NCBI GenBank assembly: GCA_002102555.1
Contig: MCFL01000107.1
Coordinates: 1 to 64,000, forward strand
Origin: Catenaria anguillulae PL171
Taxonomy: Eukaryota; Blastocladiomycota; Blastocladiomycetes; Blastocladiales; Catenariaceae
Direction: 5' to 3'
Length of the DNA: 64,000 nt
Positions 1-11,267 of the stretch are shown here, piece by piece (positions within the stretch are counted from its first letter, which is position 1; every line of letters starts with the position of its first letter). The notes under the pieces are model-generated. The model worked only from the letters and a program-made list of their open reading frames with translations. It ran no database searches and was not told where the DNA came from. A program made the position numbers and the translations under genes.

Positions 1-765
1 AGAAGCCTTGCACGAGCAACGACATCGCAAACGCTGTCAGCCTTCCGGCAGTCTGTCAAGCATCTGCATCCGTTCGCGGCTCAAGTTTGCTCAGCAAGCG
101 ACACGAGATAGTTCGTTCCGACCTCAAGATCCGCAAGCGCCATCACACCGATCCAGACTCGTTGGGCTCTCCAAGGAAGGCCGGGATTGGCACATTTACT
201 CGACGCAAATTATCATACGACCAACGCTCTTCAATAGCGCAACTTCCCAGCCACCGTTCGCACCCGTTGAACATCCTTAGATTGGCCGTCGGTGATTCAC
301 GTCAACCAACCGTCGGACAGCAACCCCATCCGTGACCAGTAGATTCGGTCGCATCCCCCTGTTTGCATACTACTGAGCCCATTCATTGGCTTTGAACTCA
401 TTGTCGCCGCCACGCAAGCAAGCTTCCACAACCGTTCGCACCTCTTCGACCCTTGTGGTGTTAGCGACCATTTGCATCCAAGCAAGCAAATCGCAATTGA
501 TTGACGCGCTTGTCATCCATTGAAACCTGTATATCCGTGATTCGCCTCGAGGTCCAGCGGTAGTGTCACACATTTCATCGAATTTGATTGATCCATTTCC
601 AAACTTTTGCCAAGTTTACTCACGAGCTCTCGAGGTAAACGTTTCTCCTTGGTGCTTGGAGATTCGGACAACCTGACTGATTCATTCCTCATGTGACAGA
701 TCCGATTCATACCCATCCACCAACGCCCTGATCCGTCCACAACCCGTCAAGTCAGTCATCCCATC
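1..765. other. Upstream region, no supported gene
   Basis: Only short overlapping open frames occur here, none with a recognisable motif or a consistent codon pattern. The last part is presumably promoter and 5' untranslated sequence of the stathmin-like gene that starts at 766. The first 300 bases could be the end of a gene lying outside the window, but I cannot show that. Confidence 0.4.
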
Positions 766-1869
766 ATGGGTTGCGGAGCATCCAAGGAAGTTGCCCTTTC
801 GGTGCACCCGACAACAGCGGCGCGTTCCGTGACTACTCCGCTCAAGGACGCGACCTCACCCGTCGACTGTTCCACGTCTGATTCGTCCCAGCTCTATCCA
901 AACACGCCAACGCGCCCGCATCGGCATCAACGCTGAAACCCGCACACTTCCGCAGCGACGCGGCAAGCAAACCCTCGTCGGCCCATCCGATCGACCCGAC
1001 CGTGCGCAGCGACTCGGGCATTGGCACGCGCCACTCTGCAGGCTCGTCAAAGTCGGTACTGGGCGCAAAACCATTGCTGCCAAGCATTCCCATGGGCTCG
1101 TCGGTCCGTTGCCACAAACGGGGCCGGCGCACCAGCCACCACTGCTGCCGTTGACGACGAGGCGCTAGCCATGAGCGCGTCCAACACGAGGGCGGCAAGT
1201 GCAAAGCCAGTCATGGCATTTGAGATTCCGTTGGACGATACGGTCAAGGTGCGATCGCGGCAAGCCGACGAGTGCGGCGCCGAGGAACAGGAAGCGCACC
1301 CAGTTGCAGCCCATGGTCATTTGTCGAATGATGAGATTATGAAGAAGTTGAAGGAGGCCGAGCAGAAGTGGGAGGTGCGGACAGATTCGGCCTTTCACGC
1401 GCTGTTCCTTTGCTGGATGAATCCTCACAACTCGCGTGTGTTTTCTGCAATATCAGGACCCCGAATCGGCAATTGCTAAGACAAGGACCTCGATCCATCG
1501 CTTCTCCGCGCCATTGTTGCCGACCGGGACCACCGCATTGCCATGAACCGCCAGCGCGAACTCGAGGAAAAGAAATCAAAGCTTCAGCAACACGACGCGC
1601 ACATGCGCGAGGTGGCCGAGCGCAAAATGCGCATTCTCGCGCAACAGCAGGGCACCAACGGTGTCGGATCAGTTGCTCCGGCCAACGATGTGGATGATGT
1701 ACCCATGTTGCGCATGTCGTGGGGAGGAGCAAGCGGCAGTTTACACGCGGCGGATTCAGGATTGCCGGGGTCGGCGCACAGCGGCAATGGGAGTCCGTCC
1801 AGGACAGTTGGCGGGCAGCGTGGAGTCACTGCGAGTTTGGTGCCAGCATTCGCCGTCATGGATCGGTAA
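766..1869 (+). CDS. Putative lipid-anchored stathmin-like coiled-coil protein
   Basis: The ATG at 766 opens with MGCGASK, a classic N-myristoylation plus palmitoylation signal (Gly2, Cys3). After a low-complexity Ser/Ala-rich stretch comes a short segment (AFEIPLDDTV, then LSNDEIMKKLKEAEQKWE) that resembles the start of the stathmin tubulin-binding helix. An intron at 1375-1485 (gtgcgg...acaag) joins phase 0 to a charged helix (RQRELEEKKSKLQQHDAHMREVAERK) that fits the rest of that helix. Stathmins sequester tubulin; a dually acylated N terminus would place this one at membranes. Two compensating frame changes (about 890-910 and about 1100) interrupt exon 1 and look like sequence errors. The last exon lies inside the inverted repeat and is duplicated at 8437-8781. 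Family assignment is moderate; it could be another membrane-anchored coiled-coil protein. Confidence 0.45.
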
Positions 1870-3262
1870 CACCGGATGCCATAGAATGGCTTCTGTCATG
1901 CAAGTCCGAGTCAAGTCTCTGGCCGCACATCCACACGTACACCAGTGTGAAATCCTTTCCACCTGAAAGCGTCACCGGGCCCAAGTATAATCCAAGATCA
2001 CCTCCCTCGCATCCTTTTTTGGCGTGCTGTATCACAACAATCCATTCTTTTCCCCACCCCGTAGAAGACCCGCCTGTCTGCTTTGAGATGTCCATCGCGC
2101 AAGGTCGCTCACCCTGATCGAAAACATCCCAGTCCATAGTACCGACCCTTCCTACATTTGCGCCACCTGCTGGGCAAGTATTGCTCGTCGGTTTTCATTG
2201 TTGTGTTTTGTTTGATTCCTTCCCTTTTGTGTCCGCTCTGCTTGTGTTCTTTTGGTTTGACATCATTTTCCTCGATAGACGTGCAATAGCTGCCTGTAAC
2301 GACAACTCCCAGCTCGTTATTTCATCGGTTGGGAACACCTCAAGGAAAAGGAGCAAGCCGATAAAGGATCGGTGGACCCTTGTTCGCACGGCTGACGCGC
2401 TGGCTGACGCTGGCTGACGCGCTGGCTGACAGTGCCATTTCCACCATCAATCAATCGCAACACACGAGCGCCGTATTGGGGTACCACCCGTACAAACACT
2501 CGTTACACTAGACTCGTCGCAATCGTTTTCTGACGCGGCCAATTCCCTCCGTATTGCATTTATCCGTTCGAGCATGAGCGACTCTTTTTTTCTCTGTTCC
2601 TTTCCCATCGTGTCCACGCCACGCCACGCTTCATTCCTTCTGGGCGGTGTGCATGATGGGTGAGAACTACTACTTCAGTGCATTTTTTTGTGTTGCCTCA
2701 TCATCATGCTTCGATCGGATCGGACCAGCCAGCAGTCGGAGGGGTTGTTTTCGCTCGGGAATCGCACTTGCCGTCGACTCTTCACATGTATCCCGCCAAT
2801 TTTTGACCATCTTTGTGATTCCGATCTCGTCATTGTGTCGGCGCAAACAACCGATGCGACTGCTTGCCATGAGCCCCCGAGCGTGCGCCCACAAGTTCCA
2901 TTGCATGCTTCCTCTCACATGATGCCGTCCACCTTTCACTGTTGCATACACGGGTCAGGAGAGCTGCTTGTCACTACAGTCGATATCCTGAAACTGTGTT
3001 GAGACGAGTTCCCGCTTGCGGGGGCTCCGCAGTGATACGCGACCTTGGGATGTCGGCTGTACGTTTTTTCCTAGGGTGGAATTTTCACCCGAGCCACATC
3101 GGACACAAACCCCATCGGAAGCGGTGTCAGCTTGTCACTCCCTCGTGGTCCAGTGTGGGTGGATTGTGTATGTGTGCGAGGAATGTGAGCACAATTTTCC
3201 AATATGGGCGCCGCTCCTTCATTCTCGTCTCGTTCTCTTTGCAGTTCAATCACAGTTGCTCA
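1527..3262 (+). repeat. Left arm of a large imperfect inverted repeat
   Basis: This stretch matches the reverse complement of 7205-8781. The match begins inside the stathmin-like last exon (at CGGGACCACCGC) and ends near GCTCAT at about 3262. The outer part (1527 to about 2390) is nearly identical to its partner: two differences in 327 coding bases and very few in the following non-coding 450. The inner part is clearly more diverged and this arm carries extra DNA (about 2651-2797 and a short tandem repeat at 2391-2432). Apart from the exon it holds no supported gene. Confidence 0.92.
2391..2432. repeat. Short tandem repeat (GCTGACGCGCTG-type)
   Basis: Three to four imperfect copies of a GCTGACGCGCTG/GCTGACGCTG unit. 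The partner arm near 7895-7915 has only about one copy, so the array expanded or contracted after the arms were duplicated. Confidence 0.8.
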
Positions 3263-3793
3263 TGTCCAATGTTGTTGTTCCTGTGCCGGTACTTGCGAGT
3301 CTGGGTCTGTGCCATTGACCTCCGTGGTCGTGTGCCGATTGCTACCTTATGAGCTAATCCGATTCGTGGAGTGTGTGTGGTTTGCAGAATGAAGTGTTGA
3401 AATCATTCTGTGCCGGGATGCGGGATCATGGGTAACGCCTGCTGGGATCTTGGATGATGCATTCACATTTGCAGTGTAGTCAAGCCGTCCAAGTAAAAGC
3501 ACATTTCGCCACGAACGACCATATTTTCACTGTTTTGTGTGCACCTGTAATTTACGTTAGCCACAAGACCAGGCACTTTGAAGCATCACCAAAAACAATG
3601 ACAAAATGCAACGGGAGATCGGGACAACAGCTGAAAAAGAAAGGACATCCCACTGGCAAAACTGGCAAAGGGCTTCCCTGGGAAGATCGGGGGACCACTC
3701 CACTATCGGTGACATGTCGCTGGACCATGTGTGGGAATTGGTGAAACGCGACCGGTTATGCAGATAGATGTTTACATCTACCGAAACAATCCA

Positions 3794-5674
3794 ATGCAAT
3801 CTAAAAAAGACAGTGGAAACATGGATAGACTTTCTTCAACCATGGCGACGAATGGCGCAGCCCTGGGCGCATCCAACTTGACCGAACATCACCCTGCTCC
3901 ACGAAACAACAATTCGACTTTGCATGTGGATGGGAGCCCCGACGAAGCCTCATTGAGCGAAATCGATAAATTTCCGTCCACGGGTCTTCCAAAGCTGCAA
4001 CCAGACGCCATTCCCATTCAAAAACCAATGGTACGCGCCAAGCACATAGCCAAACCTTCCGTTGGAAGCGAGAAAAGTCTCCTTGACTGACGTTATAAAT
4101 ACTTCGGTAGATTGTTGCCGCGTCAAGGGCTGCCTCAGTCCGTGCGATAAACATTCGCTTTCAATCTGCCTTAGATGCGGCCAATGGACTTCGCGCACTG
4201 AATTATAGCCGTGGGGCTGCGCCAGTTCACTTGTTGTACGTGGGTTGTAATAACCCCTCAATGGCAGAACGACTCCTCGTGCCAGTGGTTTACCTTTCGT
4301 GCTCGTGGTCTTTTTCTCAGTCGCTTTGGCAACCAAGACCATGTGGTCAAGAAGGCGAAGGTTGTCGCCACTGAAACTCGTGGGCACTTTCATCTTGATA
4401 AACAACAGTTGAACTTGGAAATGGCGTTCATGGAGATACTTCAAAGCATGACGCTCAACGGCCAAAATTCCTTCTTTCCAAAGTTGACTGGGCGCACGGA
4501 CGACGGTTTTGGTGTGTTTTCCATCATTTCTTTGCTGTGCATTGAATGCTTTAATTCTCACTATGTGTGCATTCTATTGTAGCTATGCCGTTTTTCAAGT
4601 ACGGGGACCTCTTGAGGCTGAAGGTACGCACATATGTATATGTGCATATTTGCGTAACTTTCTGCGCCTCAGAGGTACATTGATGGATTTTCTGCTTACA
4701 GTATCATGTCGAATTCTTCCGGCAAGACTTTCCATAGCCTGCAAAGTTGTACGCGGCTTGGAGCGTGATCATGGCCACGGCAATCCTTTGTGATCTTGGG
4801 ATCGCGCATTGTGATATCAAGAGTACATACCGTTCATTTGACGTCTCCCATTCCTAATTTCATGGCATTCATTTACCTACCTGGGTCATGGCCATAATGT
4901 GTTGCAGTGGAAAACGTCTTTGTTGATGAATCTGGTGATGTCGTGCTCGGCGATCTGGGGGAAGCGTCCGTGTTTGGCGAGAGGAATTGCCGTGGGACTT
5001 TAGTGTGTGCTGCATTTCGTGCCAAGGCGCGCGTTTCGTCCGACTTTATTGACCGGCTTTTGCCACGAATACGTTGTATAGGGCTGGATGTGCATGGCGC
5101 AATGAAAGGGCCTGCCCGCAGATGCTTCATTTGATCGAGCTGGGATCGTTGGTGTTTTGCTTCGGCTCTTCATTGGACCCAACGAAATGTCGCTGTGGTC
5201 TGGTCGCAGCATCACGCACCCCGACTTTCAGAAAGCCAACTTTTCCGATGTTGCAGATGCCTTAGAGTCGTCGAAAGCTACACTTTACATGCCCTGCGGG
5301 ACTGCGTTTCCAGAACTGCACGAGGTTGTCAGCTTGCTGTATGACAACTCAGTGGTATGCGAGCTTCTCTTGGAATCAAGGTAGAGCCGTCTCATTGACC
5401 ATGTCCATCCTGTGTTCCCGACCCTTTGTAGAGCCTGGTGGACATCGCCAATCACCGCTTCTTTGCAAGCCGGAGCCGGAGTGCCCTTCGCCAAGTTGGT
5501 CACAAGAGGCAGCAAGAGCTCGAAAGGCGTATGGCCGTGGCCCAGGCTCGCATGGAAGCATCGACATCGAAATGTACGATGTCATCGGCGGGCAAGCGAA
5601 AAGTGGTAGATGATCAAGCTGTTACAAACAAAAAGAGGGCAGCGGTGGAGCGCGCGAGCCCACCCAACAAGTGA
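3794..5674 (+). CDS. Divergent, possibly decaying Ser/Thr protein kinase gene inside the inverted repeat
   Basis: Translation across predicted introns (4031-4110, 4512-4582, 4624-4701, 4823-4906, 5381-5431, possibly another near 5060) gives a kinase-like protein. Visible parts are a beta-3-like VVKKAKVV, a hinge-like MPFFKYGDLLRLK, a catalytic loop IAHCDIKMENVFV (HRD Arg replaced by Cys) and a DLG in place of DFG (VVLGDLGEASVF), then a GT segment where the activation loop should close. The C terminus is basic and Lys/Arg-rich. Splice phases fit well, which supports expression at least in the past. Against function, a TAG lies in frame at 4735-4737 between the hinge and the catalytic loop, a frame change occurs near 4290, and the APE motif is not recognisable. 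The start is uncertain (ATGs at 3758, 3794, 3821 and 3842). I cannot assign a kinase subfamily. Confidence 0.55.
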
Positions 5675-5989
5675 TACTTTACCAGGGAAGCAAGGTCTCT
5701 GGCTGACGTAAAGTAAACTGCGAGAAACTACAATATCGTCTACTGCGCCCGTTATATCGATTGTTGCGAGGGTTCATGCCATCTTGTTATTGACATCTTG
5801 GAAAGCATGGAGGGAAGAAAAAGCGGGCCAGATGTATTGGTGGACTGGACAGGGGCACAAAGCACAACACAAACAATATTTACCAGCACAATGCAGAAGG
5901 CACACAAGCAGGCAACAACAGCAGAGCGTGAGGGACGAGACTAGCAACAAAAAGGACAAAAAAGGCCAAGAAGGCAAGCCGGACACCGG

Positions 5990-6560
5990 CAGCAGTACTC
6001 ACTTGTGCGAAAACACACATGTAGGATGATTTCTCGGAAATGCGCTTGGATGGCTCAATGTGGGATCCAAAATCGAATCCATAGTTTGCCCTTGGACACG
6101 ATGGATCGCCATTGCATCCGCATGCACAAGCGGCAACTGGCCCGTGTTGATGGTGCGATTCCGCCACTACAGATCGGTGTGGTGCCGTGGAATGGGCGCA
6201 ACGCTGTGGGGCCAAGTCGAGGGCAACGACTTGTACAGGACCAGGCCGTCGTCGTCGAGACCGTCGAGCTTGACAAAGACATTGAGCGGGGCACGGTCGA
6301 CGTACATGATGTTGCCGCAGTCCTTCCACTCGCCGCCGGCCGCCGGCCGGCATGGTGGTGATGACGGCGGGGAACTCAATGTGCCGGACGGTGCCTTGGA
6401 CGCCGTTGACGACCGACAAGTCGACGAAGGCGTTGGTGGTGACCTTGACACGCATTACACCGACAAAGAGGGGCAAAAGAATGGGAACATGTGCCGCGCA
6501 GATACAGCAGAAAGAGTCGGGAAGGCGGTGCCGTGCTGGTCGAGCTCGACCCCTAACAGA
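5990..6560 (-). pseudogene. Relic of a PIF1-family DNA helicase, C-terminal part
   Basis: Read on the minus strand, about 6490-6380 gives PLFVGVMRVKVTTNAF followed by VVNGVQGTVRHIEF, the pattern before the last helicase motif in PIF1 proteins (high-affinity strand followed by NG..GTV). About 6140-6070 gives HADAMAIHRVQGQTMD, which matches PIF1 motif VI (usually LAWAxTIHKSQGxTL). The two parts are in different frames and at least one more frame change lies between them. The N-terminal helicase motifs (Walker A and B) are not seen. PIF1-type helicases occur both as host genes and in Helitron-like transposons; no RepHel nuclease domain is visible, so I call it a relic without assigning a source. 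Confidence 0.6.
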
Positions 6561-7204
6561 CTTTGTGGCATCGACCGAATTGGGGTGCTCGGCTGCATGC
6601 TTGTGTTTCGCGCGCTCATGGTGGAAAACTAGGGTTCCCGCTCACCCTGCATTTCTTGGGTCACGTCCAGATGGGGGTAACGAGTTGCACATGCAATGGA
6701 TGCGGCGTACTTGTGCAAGCCAGTGACACGAGTCGTTTGATTCCCACCATGGTTGCCAAGCTGATGTAAACATACTGGGAAATAGGTCAAAGTCAGCACA
6801 AGAACGAAAAAGAGGAAACAAAAAAAAAGTCAAGAGCGCACCGGCACGGGCAGGAGGAGTAGACACATTGGCGTCGTCATCTTCACTATGCGGTCAGACA
6901 TCGTCCAACCGGAATCTGACACACACAACGGACCAACTGGGTAAGAAACAATAATGTCAAAGTGTGGATAGCACAGACTCAGGACAGACAGCGCACTTGC
7001 ATCATCGTCTGCAAACAAGGCAATGGACAGCGGTGCGCTGTGGTTGGCGCTTGGACTTGGATGGCTTTTCTGGTAATATGCCAAGAGGTCTGCCATGGAA
7101 GCGGAGCGCTCGCTGGTGGAGCTGGTTGCGGGCGAGGCGACTGGGAGGCGAGAGCTGGTGCCGAGGACGAGGAGCTTGACGGTTCTAGGATGTACACAAA
7201 GACA
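6561..7204. other. Spacer between helicase relic and right repeat arm
   Basis: The minus strand has an open frame of about 80 codons with balanced composition (MADLLAYYQKSH..., about 7100-6860) that might be a 5' exon of the helicase-like gene or an unrelated remnant. No motif is recognisable and no clear splice connection to the helicase segment was found. Confidence 0.3.
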
Positions 7205-8781
7205 TGAATGAGCGACTGATCGAACTGCAAAGAGAACGAGACGAGAATGAAAGAAAGAGCGGCGCCCATATTGGAAAATTGTGCTCACATTCCTCGCACA
7301 CATATACACAATCCACACACGAGGGAGTGACAAGCTGACACCGCTTCCGATAAGGTTTGTGTCCGATGTAGCTCGGGTGGTACTACACCCTTGGAAAGTA
7401 CAGTCGACATCCCAAGGTTGCGTATCACTGCCGAGCCCCCGCAAGCGGGAACTCGTCTCAACACAGTTTCAGGATATCGACTGTAGTGACAAGCAGCTCT
7501 CCTAACCCGTGTGCAACAGTGAAAGAAGGGTGGACGGCATGATGTGAGAGGAAGCATGCAATGGAACTTGTGGGCGCGCGCTTGGGCCGGGGCTCATGCA
7601 GGCAGTCGCGTCGTGTTGTTTGCGCCGACACAATGACGAGATCTGAATCACAAAGATGGTCAAAAGTTAACGCGATACGTACACCCAGAAGGAAAAGGCG
7701 TGGCGTGGCGTGGACAGGATGGGAAGAGGAACAGAGAAAAAAGAGTCGCTCATGCTCGAACGGATAAATGCAATACGGAGGGAATTGGCCTCGCCAGGAA
7801 ACGATTGCGACGAGTCTAGTGTACGAGTGTATGTGCGGGCGGTATCCCAATACGATGCCTCCTCGTGTGTTGGAATTGATGGTGCAAGAGGAGGTGACAG
7901 CCGGCGCGTCAGCCGTGCGAACAAGGGTCCACCGATCCTTTATCGGCTTGCTCCTTTTCCTTGAGGTGTTCCCAACCGATGAAATAACGAGCTGGGAGTT
8001 GTCGTTACAGGGCAGCTATTGCACGTCTATCGAGGAAAATGATGTCAAACCAAAAGAACACAAGCAGAGCGGACACAAAAGGGAAGGAATCAAACAAAAC
8101 ACAACAATGAAAACCGACGAGCAATACTTGCCCAGCAGGTGGCGCAAATGTAGGAAGGGTCGGTACTATGGACTGGGATGTTTTCGATCAGGGTGAGCGA
8201 CCTTGCGCGATGGACATCTCAAAGCAGACAGGCGGGTCTTCTACGGGGTGGGGAAAAGAATGGATTGTTGTGATACAGCACGCCAAAAAAGGATGCGAGG
8301 GAGGTGATCTTGGATTATACTTGGGCCCGGTGACGCTTTCAGGTGGGAAAGGATTTCACACTGGTGTACGTGTGGATGTGCGGCCAGAGACTTGACTCGG
8401 ACTTGCATGACAGAAGCCATTCTATGGCATCCGGTGTTACCGATCCATGACGGCGAATGCTGGCACCAAACTCGCAGTGACTCCACGCTGCCCGCCAACT
8501 GTCCTGGACGGACTCCCATTGCCGCTGTGCGCCGACCCCGGCAATCCTGAATCCGCCGCGTGTAAACTGCCGCTTGCTCCTCCCCACGACATGCGCAACA
8601 TGGGTACATCATCCACATCGTTGGCCGGAGCAACTGATCCGACACCGTTGGTGCCCTGCTGTTGCGCGAGAATGCGCATCTTGCGCTCGGCCACCTCGCG
8701 CATGTGCGCGTCGTGCTGCTGAAGCTTTGATTTCTTTTCCTCGAGTTCGCGCTGGCGGTTCATGGCAACGCGGTGGTCCCG
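7205..8781 (-). repeat. Right arm of the large inverted repeat
   Basis: Reverse-complement partner of 1527-3262. The outer boundary is sharp, just after the bases matching CGGGACCACCGC of the stathmin-like exon; the sequence beyond 8781 has at most weak resemblance to the corresponding left flank. The inner half lacks about 145 bases present at 2651-2797 and has numerous substitutions. Confidence 0.92.
8437..8781 (-). pseudogene. Duplicate of the stathmin-like last exon (partial gene)
   Basis: The translation of the minus strand from 8763 is identical over 108 residues to the last exon at 1543-1869, ending in the same VMDR before the stop. Only two nucleotide differences were found (Gln caa/cag and Lys aaa/aag), both synonymous. 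Upstream of the shared part, the exon sequence is replaced by unrelated or strongly diverged DNA with a TAG directly before RDHR, which could also be a splice acceptor (gtgtag). There is no room for the MGCGASK N terminus before the biotin ligase gene ends at 9205, so it is a truncated copy unless an alternative first exon exists. Confidence 0.7.
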
Positions 8782-9204
8782 CTACACCAGGCATTCTAGT
8801 AGCACTGAATCAATGGTGGGTGGTGGGATCCCGCTGTTCCGCATCGCATCACGGATATGTAAGTATCCCACCGTTCTCGCAGCGCCAGATCATTCATTCA
8901 TGTTTCAGATTCTTGTGTTTACCCATGTACCCATGAGCAGGAGTTGCTTGTTCAAGTCCTTTTGGCACGCGATGAATGCGATTCCAATGTGCATCTCCAG
9001 CACTCACAAACTGTCCCGCACCTGGTCACTGTTGCGACCACAGCCCGGCCGGAACGGTTGGCAGTTCATCAGCAGGCGCAAAGGAAAAATTGCCAAATGG
9101 GAACGCAAGGCAGATCTATGTCGAAACAGGATGCCACCAACACCCTCATCCTCCTCCGCTTCTCAAATAGCACGCCAATCGACCATGATTTCACACCAGT
9201 CTTG
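8782..9204. other. Junction between right repeat arm and biotin ligase gene
   Basis: Unique DNA of about 420 bases. Overlapping open frames exist on both strands but none shows a motif. Part of it is presumably the 3' untranslated region of the biotin ligase on the minus strand. Confidence 0.4.
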
Positions 9205-11267
9205 TCACTTTTTCCTCCCAATCAAGCCCTTGAGCATATCGAACCCATTCCCGTCGGGCTGCACCACAACCCGCCCGCCACTCCCGTCGACCTCGACCGT
9301 CTCCAAATACCCTTGCTCATCAATGCCAACAATCGTGACCTCCTTCTCCCTCCCCACCTCGTGCTCAACACCAACGCCAATTGCATCCGCCGCCACCGTA
9401 ATGCGCTGCCCAGAATGCATCCACACCTTGTAATACTCTTGCTTCAACGCCTCCGACATGCCCGCGCTCGCAACAAACTGCATCCACACGAGATCAAACG
9501 CCACGAGCACATCGGCCAACACCTGCTCAAGTGACACCTTGGGTAACCCCTGCACCTCCAAGATCTTGTTGACACTTGTTGTCGGCGCCGGATTGTCGAC
9601 ATTCAACCCACACCCGACCACAATGCTAAACTCGTCGTTTGCAATTGACGACGTGACGAGAATGCCGCCAATTTTCACCATGCCGCCCGCACCCGCTGTG
9701 TCTTGCGCATACACGTCATTTGGCCACTTGACACGCACGCCCACACCTTGCAAGCACGCGGCCTTGGCCACAGCTAGCGCCATGAGATACTGTACGTGGA
9801 CCGCCATAGCTGGCGGTACATGCGGCCGTCGCGCGTGGCACGGTCCGGTTTCAGGCTCAGTTTGAGCACAAACGAAAACTGCAGACATCCGGGCGGCGAG
9901 ATCCATGCGTTGCGGCCGCGGCCGCGCCCGAGGGTTTGGTGGTATCCGACGAGCACTGAGCCCGCAGGCAGCAGGCCAAGGAACAAGGGGTTCTTATCAA
10001 GGACGGATTGCGTGGACGTGATGACGCGCGACAGCAAAATGTGAGTGCCGACGAGCCAGGGAACGTGGCGGTACGAGGCTCGGCGCACAGTCAGGTGGTC
10101 TGTGTAGCTGGACAGGGAAAAGTAGGGTGTGTCGGCTTGCGGTTGGTGCGAGGGCAGTGGGAGCAGGAGTAAGGGCCACTGGTGGCCGCCGCCAGAGTTG
10201 AAAAGCGGGTCAATGGTGGGTAGGGTCGACGTGGGCGTCAGATGAATGGAAAACGAGTCGCAGGCGTCGGCCAGTGTCCACGGGTCGAATGCAGTGTGGT
10301 TTTCTGGGCGCGTTGTGCGTAGAGCACCCGCCAGGTCGGTTGGCGCGGATGAAGCTGATGCACATGTCAGTGCATAAATGGGTGTGTGTGGCCGATCAGT
10401 ATTGAGGACGTTGGGGTCCCAGGGGACAGCGGGCGGGGCAAGTTGCAGGCCAAGGCAGTCGCGCAAGATCCATGCGAGGATTTGGATACGGGCCTCGTTG
10501 GAGGCGGCCAATGTACGGACAAGGTCGGCATTTGGGTGGCCTGCGAGAAGGGCAGGCGAGTATTCGATGTGGGCACCAGAGAGCACAGCCAGTCCCGATC
10601 CGAGAGTACATCGGATCATGGCGGAAGCGAGCCAGGAGGTTGGGTCGGGAATGCAGGTGACGGGTCTGCATAACGGGCGAGCACCTGCACCTGCGATACG
10701 TTTGCACCAGACGACATGGACTCGAGATCAAAGTAGCATCCGCCATTAAAGTACGCAGCGACCTGGCCTGCGGGTGGCGCCGGGATATCCTTGGCATCGT
10801 TGGCCGCCATGGTCAAAGCAACCGCTCGCGCACCGTCCTCGGAATCATACTTGAACCCTGGAAACACTGCGCCTTTAGCGATCCCGGGAAACAGGGCCAA
10901 GTCGCGATCGCCAACGACGCACAAGTCGGGATCCTCCTTTTCGAACTCGATTGCCCTCGCTGCATAGTATGCCCCAGCACACAAGCCCCAATACTTGCCG
11001 CCGGCCTGGACATATTGGCGGACACGCAGTGCGCCTTTGGCCCAGCGTTTGCGTCATTGGAATGTCGCGGCCGCCCGGCATGACGAGCAGTGCGGTGGAG
11101 ACCTCCCATGGTTCCGTGGTGAGGGTCTTTGCGTCGACGCGGACAATGTCGTAGCGACCGCCAAGCAGCGAGCGCAGCGTCGAGTAGGTGTGGTGGATGG
11201 GCGATGGGGTGGCGCCGGCGCCCGTGTAGAGGAGAATGTTGAGTTTGGAGGATGCGTTCGAGTCCAT
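9205..11267 (-). CDS. BPL1: Biotin-protein ligase (holocarboxylase synthetase)
   Basis: The protein attaches biotin to carboxylases such as acetyl-CoA and pyruvate carboxylase, in two steps through biotinyl-AMP. The N-terminal half, starting MDSNASSKLNILLYTG at 11267, is the glutamine-amidotransferase-like BPL_N domain of fungal and animal enzymes (WGLCAGAYYAA, then AVLSGAHIEYSP). The C-terminal half has the catalytic motifs: GRGRGRNAW, the biotin-binding loop that in family members reads GRGRxxxxW, then VRVKWPNDVY and IGGILV with the conserved Lys, followed by VGCGLNVDN and a C-terminal SH3-like domain ending GLIGRKK. Length and order match BPL1. Frame changes near 11040, 10668 and 9810 break an otherwise continuous reading and are likely sequence errors. 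No intron is needed. Family assignment is very secure. Confidence 0.93.

Noticed and set aside
3950-4561. Minus-strand open frame of 203 codons
   Set aside because: It is antisense to kinase exons whose splice phases and motifs agree; it has no family-like segment.
4735-4737. Possible reassignment of TAG to an amino acid
   Set aside because: The RBM39-like and MLKL-like genes both end at TAG with the expected C termini, so TAG is a stop codon here; one in-frame case in a degenerate gene is not enough.
1527-8781. A complete DNA transposon with terminal inverted repeats
   Set aside because: The arm starts within an exon, no target-site duplication is seen, and no transposase is recognised in the spacer.
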